Assembly: GCA_903908495.1 (NCBI GenBank)
Contig: CAIVSK010000028.1
Location: forward strand, 1-64,000
DNA length: 64,000 nt
Source: Akkermansiaceae bacterium
GTDB taxonomy: Bacteria > Verrucomicrobiota > Verrucomicrobiia > Verrucomicrobiales > Akkermansiaceae
Reading direction: 5' to 3'
Under the pieces are notes generated by a model. It had not been told where the DNA came from and did not search any database. It saw only the letters and a list, made by a program, of their open reading frames with translations. The number at the start of each line of letters is the position of its first letter. The stretch's first letter is position 1. Shown here piece after piece: positions 58,242 to 64,000 of this stretch. The position numbers and the translations under genes are program-made.

Positions 58242-58817
58242 TCAACGACTGCCTGAGCGAGTGGCCTTGGCGGCGAGGGGAGGAGCGGATTGGTAGGCTT
58301 GGGAATGTTCCAGGTGCGCCTTCCAGTTGGCAGTGTAGACCTTGGCGAGGGCGGCATCCTGAATGACCAACAAATTCTCAGCGTTGCTGCCCTCGGCCGC
58401 TTTCGTGAAATTAAACGACCCAGTCAAAATAGTTTTTCCATCAATCACCATGATCTTGTTGTGCGAGATTGCGTGTCTTGCGTCGATGTAGGTGGGAATG
58501 TTGGCGTGTGCCACGAAATCCGCCGAGGAATATTGGCCGGTGAGGTTGCTTTTATCGAGGATCACCTGGACGTTGACGCCGCGCTTTCTGGCGTCCACCA
58601 GGGCTTTGGCGATGGGGGCGCTGGTGAAGGAATACGCCTGAACCAACACGCTGTTGGCGGCCCGCCCGAGATTATCCACCACCGCTTCGGTGCAGCCGCC
58701 GTGGGGGGAAAAGAAGACTTGGATGTCCCCGGCGGCGGCCAGCGGCAAGGCCAGCGCCAGCAAGGCAACACACAGGAGGGAATTGGCTGGGAATATGAGA
58801 CTCGGGTTTGCGCGCAT
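58242..58817 (-). CDS. Secreted phospholipase D-like protein with one HKD motif
   Basis: A 191-residue protein with a signal peptide (MRANPSLIFPANSLLCVALLALALP). It contains one HKD motif, HNKIMVIDGKTILTGSFNFT, near 126-145, preceded by VQAYSFTSAPIAKALVDARKRGV. Single-HKD proteins of this size resemble the Nuc endonuclease group, which dimerise to form the active site. Substrate could be DNA or lipid. The start was set at the signal peptide; the frame is open far upstream, overlapping the divergent CAP gene, and that part is not coding. It is divergent from the CAP gene. Confidence 0.85.
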   Translation of the reverse strand: MRANPSLIFPANSLLCVALLALALPLAAAGDIQVFFSPHGGCTEAVVDNLGRAANSVLVQAYSFTSAPIAKALVDARKRGVNVQVILDKSNLTGQYSSADFVAHANIPTYIDARHAISHNKIMVIDGKTILTGSFNFTKAAEGSNAENLLVIQDAALAKVYTANWKAHLEHSQAYQSAPPLAAKATRSGSR

Positions 58818-59079
58818 CGAAAAACGGTATGGAGCGGGAGGAGGGATAAGGGGACGGAGGCAATAGCGACAAAACCCAAGCATGAAGTTCCGCACGGCAA
58901 AGGCCGGGACCGGGACGCCATGGTGTGGGAATTGTCCTTGGCGGGAAAGTAGCCCTCCCACCCGATCCGCCAAGCGAAATCGGCGGCGCGGCACAACTCC
59001 CGCCGAAAGTTCCAAAACAGTGCTTCGCAACCACATCGTGGTGGCCAAAGTGCCACCCAACGCATATCTTGTTGTCTCC

Positions 59080-59784
59080 ATGCGCCACCCCCTGCCACCT
59101 AATTTCCCGGCCGCGGTCACCATTCTCAAGCTGCTGCGGGTCGGCTGGTTGGGGTTGGTGATGGCTACGGCGGCGTCTGCGGCCAGTGGTCCGGCGCCCC
59201 GCGAGGGCATCCAAAAGGCGGTGTTCGACGAGCTGAACCTCGCCCGCACCGCACCTGGGAAATACGTCGAGTATCTCAAGGACCAGCGGAGCCGGTTCAA
59301 GGGCAACCTGTTCATCGGGACCCCGGGGGTCAGGATGATGACCCACGAGGGCGTCGCCGCCGTCGATGAGGCCATTGCCGCGCTCGCCAAGCAGGCACCC
59401 GTCGCCGCGCTCAAATTTTCCGAAGGGCTGGCGTTGGCGGCCCTCGATCACGTCCAGGACACCGGTCCCAAAGGGATCGTGAGCCATGAAGGGACCGACG
59501 GCGAGATGTCCGGCAGCCGGGCCAGGCGCTATGGCCGGGTGGAACATGGCTCGGGCGAGTGCATCTCGTATGGATTCTACGAGGCGCGGCAGATTGTCAT
59601 GGCACTCATCATCGACGACGGGGTGGCGGGGCGCGGGCATCGGCGCAACATCTACGACGGTGACTTCCGGCTCGTCGGGATGGCCAGCGGCCCGCACAAG
59701 ACATTCAAGACCCTGTGCGTGATCGACTTCGCCGTCGGCTATCAGGACGACCCGGTGGCCATCCGCCAGCGCCCGGCAAAGTAG
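59080..59784 (+). CDS. Secreted CAP (SCP/PR1-like) domain protein
   Basis: A 234-residue exported protein with a hydrophobic stretch at about 12-33. The CAP fold is shown by LNLARTAPGKYVEYL, ALDHVQDTGPKGIVSHEGTD and GRGHRRNIYDGDFRLVG, including the His of HRRN; the cavity Glu lies in HGSGECISYG. Bacterial CAP proteins are secreted and of uncertain function, some binding sterols or lipids. The Met at 59080 was picked for the signal-like segment; upstream residues are unlike any CAP protein. Confidence 0.85.
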   Translation: MRHPLPPNFPAAVTILKLLRVGWLGLVMATAASAASGPAPREGIQKAVFDELNLARTAPGKYVEYLKDQRSRFKGNLFIGTPGVRMMTHEGVAAVDEAIAALAKQAPVAALKFSEGLALAALDHVQDTGPKGIVSHEGTDGEMSGSRARRYGRVEHGSGECISYGFYEARQIVMALIIDDGVAGRGHRRNIYDGDFRLVGMASGPHKTFKTLCVIDFAVGYQDDPVAIRQRPAK

Positions 59785-59809
59785 GCAGCTTGCAAGGGCG
59801 GGGGGCGGC

Positions 59810-60703
59810 TCAGGCGCTCACCCACACGGATTTCAGATAGGCCTCGCCGGTAAAGTCGGCGGGCATCGGGCTGGAGCGGGTCTGCAGCAAGCGCCGCGAG
59901 GCTGATAGAATCTGGCGCTCAAAGTCGGCGGCGCCGAGGCTGCGGCAGTTGGTGCAGCACAGCAGCCAGCCGTCCGGTGTTAGAACATCCAGTGCGAGAG
60001 CGGCGAGGGTGCCGAAGTCCTGCTCGGCGCGGAAAATCCTGCCTTGGTCGTCGCGGGAAAACGTCGGCGGATCGAGGATGATGGCGTCGAACTTGCGGCC
60101 TTGTTTGGCAAAGCGCCGGAGCCAGTGGAATGTATCTCCCTTGCAAAAATGATGGGCGGCGGGATCAAGCGAGTTATGGGAAAAATTGCGTTTGGCCCAG
60201 TCGAGGTACGGTTGTGACAGGTCGAGAGTGGTGGTTTGCGCGCCGGCGCTGGCGGCGGCGATCGAGAAAGCACCGGTGTAGGCAAACGTGTTGAGCAGGC
60301 GCTGGCCGGGCCGCAGCAAGCGGCGGACCTCGGCGCGATTGTCGCGTTGGTCGAGAAAAATCCCTTGGGAGTAGCCGGCTTGGAACCCGATCTCAAACTG
60401 AAGGCCGTTTTCGCGGATGAGGAACGGAGCGCTGAGTTCCGGCCCGCAGTGGTGGAGCGGTGAACTTTTTTGCTGCTGGTCGAGGGTTTTCCTATAGCAG
60501 GCATGCCCTTGCTGCCGCAGCCAGGCGTCAAGCGCCGCCGACACCTCAGCCACGGGAGTGGCCACCAGCCAGTGGCCGGCATACGCTTCCAACGTGATGC
60601 CGGGCAACCCGTCGCCGCTGCCATCCACGAGGCGCAGCGCGTTGGTCTCCGCAGTGAACAGCGGCGTGCGCCTGGCAAGCGCGGCAGTGAGAAGGTCAAG
60701 CAT
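59810..60703 (-). CDS. Class I SAM-dependent RNA methyltransferase, RlmI-like
   Basis: A 297-residue protein. FLDQRDNRAEVRRLLRPGQRLLNTFAYTGAFSIAA is the RlmI/RlmK-type SAM-binding block, and DAIILDPPTFSRD holds the motif IV of cytosine-5 23S rRNA methyltransferases. The N-terminus (residues 1-65) is a short beta domain without the full PUA fold of E. coli RlmI. Methylation of 23S rRNA is likely but the position is not known. Start MLDLLTAALARR was chosen because upstream residues are unlike the family. It converges with the CAP gene across 25 bp. Confidence 0.85.
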   Translation of the reverse strand: MLDLLTAALARRTPLFTAETNALRLVDGSGDGLPGITLEAYAGHWLVATPVAEVSAALDAWLRQQGHACYRKTLDQQQKSSPLHHCGPELSAPFLIRENGLQFEIGFQAGYSQGIFLDQRDNRAEVRRLLRPGQRLLNTFAYTGAFSIAAASAGAQTTTLDLSQPYLDWAKRNFSHNSLDPAAHHFCKGDTFHWLRRFAKQGRKFDAIILDPPTFSRDDQGRIFRAEQDFGTLAALALDVLTPDGWLLCCTNCRSLGAADFERQILSASRRLLQTRSSPMPADFTGEAYLKSVWVSA

Positions 60704-60870
60704 CGGCGCGGATTGTAGCGGCGGCCTGTGACCGTCGCAAGCCATTGCTTGGGGGTGCCTGAAACCCGAGCTAATGCCAAAACATGCACCAGCCAAGAAT
60801 GCCCTTTTTTTTCGTCACCTTGTGTCGGGAAAAGGCCAGCGCCCGACCCAAGGAACTGGCCGATGTCGAT

Positions 60871-60924
60871 GCCCTTGAACAAGGGGAAGCACTGCGGGCA
60901 ATTTTGAATGTTGGATATGGCATG
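60871..60924. repeat. Direct repeat, left copy, flanking vapBC
   Basis: 54 bp beginning GCCCTTGAACAAGGGGAAGC and ending TTGGATATGGCATG. It matches the right copy at 61734-61785 over its whole length except a 2-bp insertion and one substitution. It includes the small palindrome CCCTTGAACAAGGG. Confidence 0.9.
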
Positions 60925-60945
60925 CTTATCTCGGCGCCTCGTTTT

Positions 60946-61374
60946 TCAAGGAAGCGGGCACGACCAGCGCAACCCTGGATAGCGGGCGAAGCCCCGGTCG
61001 AAGGTAATCCATTCGAGACCATATTCAATGGCCAGTGCGGCATGAAAAGCATCGGGTACCAGATTTCCCCGGACATCGGCGGACCGGCAGAGTTCCAGAA
61101 AAATCTCCCAGTGGCCTGCCCCGGGACGGACGATGGTGACCTCAAATCGGCCTCGTAGATCGACTGCGAATTCCAATGCTTGTTTGAGCGGCGTCGGAAT
61201 TTTGAAAACCTTTGGATGAGTCACCACACGCACGAAGCCGGACAGCACGAGATCAGAGAGCGCGATTCCAGGAGGTTTTCGCAACTCTGACTCCAGCCAC
61301 GGACGTATGGCGGGGTGCTGCTCCGCATCCTGCCGGTGCGCTGCCACGAGGACGTTGACATCGAGAAGCTTCAT
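60946..61374 (-). CDS. vapC: VapC-type PIN-domain toxin
   Basis: A 142-residue PIN-domain ribonuclease. Acidic residues of the fold: Asp5 in LLDVNVLVAAH, then VPDAFHAALAIEYG and ITFDRGFARYPGL. LSDLVLSGFVRVVTHPKVF is typical of the VapC branch acting with short ribbon-helix-helix antitoxins. It is expected to cleave RNA and stop growth when the antitoxin is lost. The start overlaps the vapB stop by ATGA, so translation is coupled. The pair lies between two copies of a direct repeat. Confidence 0.92.
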   Translation of the reverse strand: MKLLDVNVLVAAHRQDAEQHPAIRPWLESELRKPPGIALSDLVLSGFVRVVTHPKVFKIPTPLKQALEFAVDLRGRFEVTIVRPGAGHWEIFLELCRSADVRGNLVPDAFHAALAIEYGLEWITFDRGFARYPGLRWSCPLP

Positions 61375-61613
61375 GATTGCTCCATCATATCGAGGAGTTC
61401 AGAGGAATTGCGAAGATCGACCCCGGCTTGCAACCCATCGCCGCGAAAGGTCTTCAAGGGAGCATTCGATTTGGCGGGGGAGCGTTCACCGACGCGGAGC
61501 AATCCCAGACGCAAGGCGTCATTCAGCACCACCCCAAGCGTGTTTTTCCTCTGCCGCGCAAGGGTTTTCGCCTCCTCCAGCAATCCGTCCTCAATATTAA
61601 TGGTCGTTCTCAC
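61371..61613 (-). CDS. vapB: VapB-type ribbon-helix-helix antitoxin
   Basis: An 80-residue protein: MRTTINIEDGLLEEAKTLAR gives the strand and first helix of a ribbon-helix-helix DNA-binding domain; the C-terminal half (LQAGVDLRNSSELLDMMEQS) would wrap the toxin. It should neutralise VapC and repress its own promoter. The presumed operator lies in 61614-61733; a palindrome was not resolved. Confidence 0.9.
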   Translation of the reverse strand: MRTTINIEDGLLEEAKTLARQRKNTLGVVLNDALRLGLLRVGERSPAKSNAPLKTFRGDGLQAGVDLRNSSELLDMMEQS

Positions 61614-61733
61614 GCATCAAAGCATCAATGTACTGCATCATGATGTCAAATTTCAAAAATTCAGAAAATCGGCGGCCAGACATGATGGGGTTGACGCTGT
61701 GAGGACGATGTCTCCGTTCCCTCATCCCGGGCA

Positions 61734-61785
61734 GCCCTTGAACAAGGGGAAGCTGCGGGCAATTTTGAATGTTGGATATTGCATG
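61734..61785. repeat. Direct repeat, right copy, flanking vapBC
   Basis: 52 bp matching the left copy at 60871-60924 as described there. It lies 121 bp upstream of vapB, inside a 361-bp gap (61614-61974) that otherwise holds no gene. The spacing of about 0.8 kb puts the whole toxin-antitoxin pair between the copies. Confidence 0.9.
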
Positions 61786-61816
61786 AAAAGCGAAGAGTGC
61801 AGCAACTCCATTGCGC

Positions 61817-61831
61817 CCACTCACGGAGTGG
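61817..61831. repeat. Short hairpin in the gap upstream of the MazG-like gene
   Basis: CCACTC ACG GAGTGG forms a 6-bp stem with a 3-nt loop, with GCG on both sides nearly extending it. No T-run follows on either strand, so it is not a standard terminator. It directly adjoins the right copy of the direct repeat and may be part of the same dispersed element. Confidence 0.5.
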
Positions 61832-61974
61832 CGGACTCTGGCCGCCATGGCCCATGGTGAAGCCAATGATTAGGGGAATTGTGCTTTGCCATTCCGGCCT
61901 TCCGCTGTACACGAGCGCGGGTGACGCGGCACAATCCGAGCCGGCGCGGAGATATTACGATCGGCAAAACTCAT

Positions 61975-62337
61975 ATGAAAACAACAAGCGATACCGACTT
62001 TTCGCAGGCGATTGAACGTTCACTGAAGATTCGAGCAATCTACAATCAACTCGAGCTCCTCCACCATGGATCGGCGTGGACGAATGGGGAAGATATGATC
62101 GGCTTGGTCTCTGATGTGGGGGAATTGGGCCGCATGGTGATGGCGGCGGACGGGCGATGGCTGTATCAAGGCGATTTGAACACGGATTTGCCAGACAAGC
62201 TCGCTGAGTGCCTGTGGTGGATTTTCGTGCTTTCGGACCGGCTTGGAATCAACCTGACTTCCGCGTTTTCTGCCAAAATGGCGGAATTGGAGGCCAGTCT
62301 TGGCACCAGCTTGGAACGTACAGGCGGGCAAAGCTGA
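61975..62337 (+). CDS. MazG-like nucleotide pyrophosphohydrolase family protein
   Basis: A 120-residue all-helical protein. MIGLVSDVGELGRMVMA and DKLAECLWWIFVLSDRLGI resemble the two metal-binding helix halves of MazG-like NTP pyrophosphatases (ExxE then ExxD); here the first motif reads VGELGR and the second LAECLWW, so the acidic set is reduced. It could clean noncanonical nucleotides or be a degenerate relative. Start at MKTTSDTDFSQAIE; the longer reading has no similarity. It lies downstream of the divergent vapBC region. Confidence 0.7.
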   Translation: MKTTSDTDFSQAIERSLKIRAIYNQLELLHHGSAWTNGEDMIGLVSDVGELGRMVMAADGRWLYQGDLNTDLPDKLAECLWWIFVLSDRLGINLTSAFSAKMAELEASLGTSLERTGGQS

Positions 62338-62474
62338 ACTCAAGCCGCCGGAGTTGACGGTCATACAAGGATCTGCGGTGACCGTGAGTCCGCGCCGCAA
62401 AACCAAACTTGACGCCACGGCCCGCAAGCCTGACTTTGCCGTTGGAAAGTTTTTTGTCCCGCCCCGCCCGTTGC

Positions 62475-63344
62475 ATGCACCTCGTCACCGCCAAAGTCCA
62501 GCTCAGTCCGAACGTCACCCGCCTCGATCTCGAGGCCAGCCGCATCGCCGAAATCCGCCAGCCCGGCCAGTTCGTCATCGTCCGCCTCGGCAACGGCGCT
62601 GAGCGCATTCCGCTGACCATCGCCGACGCCGATCCCGCCCGCGGCACCATCGCCCTGGTGATCCAGGCGGTGGGTAAATCCACCCGCGACCTGGTCGCCC
62701 TCGAAGTCGGCGACTCGATTCTCGACATTTCCGGCCCCCTCGGCCACCCCACCGAAATGATCTCCTCCGGCCGCGCCATCTGCGTCGGCGGCGGCGTGGG
62801 CACGGCGGTGGTCCACCCGATCGCCCACGGCTTGCACCAGCGCGGCGTGGAAGTCATCAGCATCATCGGCGGACGCTCCCGCGAGTGGGTCATTTTCGAA
62901 GAAGAACTGCGGCGCCTCGGCCAGGTGATCGTGTGCACCGACGACGGCAGCTACGGCCGCCAGGGGTTTGTGACCGACGCCACCCGCGAGGTGCTGGAAG
63001 CTGGCGGCGTGGACATCGTCTACGCGGTCGGACCGGTGCCGATGATGCGGGCGGTGGCCAACCTGACCCGGCCGTTTGGCGTGCGCACCATCGTATCACT
63101 CAACCCGGTGATGGTGGATGGTACCGGAATGTGTGGCGGTTGCCGGGTGGATATCGGCGGCCAGACCAAGTTCGCCTGTGTCGACGGCCCGGAGTTCGAC
63201 GGCCATCTGGTGGATTTCGACTTGCTGGCCGAACGCCTCGGCACCTACCGCGAATTTGAACAACAAGCCAGCGCGGCCTGCGAGGCCGGCAGCTGCCGCG
63301 TCGGACTGGCGCGCCCCGACCCATCCTCACCCGCTAAACCGTGA
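62475..63344 (+). CDS. NfnA/SudB-type FAD- and [2Fe-2S]-containing ferredoxin-NADP reductase subunit
   Basis: A 289-residue flavoprotein of the dihydroorotate dehydrogenase electron-transfer (PyrK/NfnA) type. FAD-binding: PGQFVIVRLGNGAERIPLTI; NAD(P)-binding: AICVGGGVGTAVVHPIAHGL and GRSREWVIFEEEL. The cluster site MCGGCRV ... TKFACVDGPEFDGHLVDFD gives three Cys plus the Asp-type ligand of this family. It overlaps the next gene by GTGA. In NfnAB such a subunit bifurcates electrons between NADH, NADPH and ferredoxin; in other bacteria the pair acts as sulfide dehydrogenase. The actual role is not decided by sequence. Confidence 0.88.
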   Translation: MHLVTAKVQLSPNVTRLDLEASRIAEIRQPGQFVIVRLGNGAERIPLTIADADPARGTIALVIQAVGKSTRDLVALEVGDSILDISGPLGHPTEMISSGRAICVGGGVGTAVVHPIAHGLHQRGVEVISIIGGRSREWVIFEEELRRLGQVIVCTDDGSYGRQGFVTDATREVLEAGGVDIVYAVGPVPMMRAVANLTRPFGVRTIVSLNPVMVDGTGMCGGCRVDIGGQTKFACVDGPEFDGHLVDFDLLAERLGTYREFEQQASAACEAGSCRVGLARPDPSSPAKP

Positions 63345-64000
63345 ACGAACCCAAACTGCCGCTCAAGGAGCGCATGAAAATCGACCGGCAATCGATGCCG
63401 GAACAAAATGCCACTTTACGCAGCGGCAATTTCCTGGAAGTTAACCTCGGTTTCACCGAAAAAATGGCCCTCTTGGAGGCGCAGCGTTGCATCCAGTGCA
63501 AGGAGCCAAAATGCGTGCAGGGCTGCCCGGTAATGGTCAACATCCCGCGCTTCCTGGATTTCGTCGTGGCGGGCGACCTCACCGCCGCCGCCCGCAGCTT
63601 GTTCGGCGACAACGCCCTGCCCACCGTCACCGGCCGGGTGTGCCCGCAGGAAACCCAGTGCGAGGCGCAATGCGTCCGCGGCATCAAGGGCAAACCCGTG
63701 GCCATCGGCTACTTGGAGCGCTTCGTCGCCGATTGGGCGCGCTCCAACCGCGACGCAGTCAAAATCGAACCCTGCGCCGCCACCGGTAAAAAAGTCGCCA
63801 TCGTCGGCGGCGGCCCCGCCGGACTGACCGCGGCGGGCGAACTGGTCAAACTCGGGCATGAGGTCACGCTGTACGAAGCCCTGCACAAGCCGGGTGGCGT
63901 GCTGGTGTATGGCATCCCGGAATTCCGCCTGCCCAAGCTCATTGTCGAGGAGGAGGTCGAGCGACTGGTGCAAGCCGGGGTGAAGATCGAGAACAACGTG
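63341..64000 (+). CDS. Glutamate synthase small-subunit-like / NfnB oxidoreductase, 3' end cut by window
   Basis: 220 codons of a longer protein (about 460 in the family). GTG start overlapping the previous stop. N-terminal [4Fe-4S] domain: RCIQCKEPKCVQGCP and GRVCPQETQCEAQCV; then the FAD motif KKVAIVGGGPAGLTAAGEL and KPGGVLVYGIPEFRLPK. These match the NADPH-binding subunit of NfnAB and homotetrameric GltA. It is truncated only by the end of the window. Context with the preceding flavoprotein makes the NfnAB/SudAB reading more likely than true glutamate synthase. Confidence 0.92.
   Translation, partial: MNEPKLPLKERMKIDRQSMPEQNATLRSGNFLEVNLGFTEKMALLEAQRCIQCKEPKCVQGCPVMVNIPRFLDFVVAGDLTAAARSLFGDNALPTVTGRVCPQETQCEAQCVRGIKGKPVAIGYLERFVADWARSNRDAVKIEPCAATGKKVAIVGGGPAGLTAAGELVKLGHEVTLYEALHKPGGVLVYGIPEFRLPKLIVEEEVERLVQAGVKIENNV

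Noticed and set aside
63341-64000. True glutamate synthase small subunit
   Set aside because: No large gltB-type subunit is near, while the NfnA/SudB-like partner overlaps its start, which fits NfnB/SudA better.

Overview
The window is a GC-rich bacterial chromosome segment with no rRNA, tRNA, phage or integrase genes. The gene content suggests a Verrucomicrobiota-like (PVC group) aerobic or respiring bacterium: alternative complex III, a menaquinone gene, paired GH127-type glycosidases, many secreted multidomain proteins and verrucomicrobial-style dispersed repeats. This placement is inferred from gene content and style; no marker-gene tree was made.

Layout. 12-7332 is mostly minus strand: a 7-bp tandem repeat, a glycine-zipper lipoprotein, menA, a zinc-ribbon/trypsin-like membrane protease, a delta-prime clamp-loader subunit, ribosomal genes rpsM-rpsK-rpsD (without the usual rpoA-rplQ behind them) and an Rpn-type nuclease. 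7711-19677 is a plus-strand respiratory cluster: alternative complex III (actABCDEF), a small membrane protein, then ccoN-, ccoO- and ccoP-like genes. The CcoN-like protein has lost the Cu_B ligands, the heme b3 ligand, the second low-spin heme ligand and the cross-linked Tyr, so it cannot be a normal oxygen reductase.

20312-34442 is a plus-strand run of secreted proteins plus a peptide transporter: a HEXXH/beta-helix/LamG protein, a DUF5695-like protein, a GH127-like protein with a PA14 domain, a GH127 protein fused to a zincin whose catalytic residues match the spacing of Pro-Pro endopeptidases, and a POT-family di/tripeptide transporter. Together they look like a system for stripping and eating arabinosylated, proline-rich glycoprotein. 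An SGNH hydrolase and a cysteine-free thioredoxin-fold protein follow on the minus strand, then the cdsA-dxr pair, an EF-hand protein, rplU-rpmA, and a very large secreted protein with two heme c motifs.

45034-56989 is a complex I operon, nuoB-C-D-I-H-J-K-L-M-M-N. It lacks nuoA and nuoEFG, carries two different nuoM genes, and its NuoL has a lengthened lateral helix. This is the arrangement expected of an enlarged '2M' complex I. The second NuoM lacks the canonical TM7 lysine. A 21-bp perfect inverted repeat sits inside the operon.

56990-64000 is more mosaic: an apparent GH128 remnant, a single-HKD phospholipase D-like protein, a CAP protein, an RlmI-like methyltransferase, a vapBC pair flanked by a 52-bp direct repeat, a MazG-like protein, and the start of an NfnAB/SudAB-type oxidoreductase pair that runs off the end. 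Menaquinone (MenA), complex I and alternative complex III together define the electron path; no conventional terminal oxidase with an intact active site is seen in this window.
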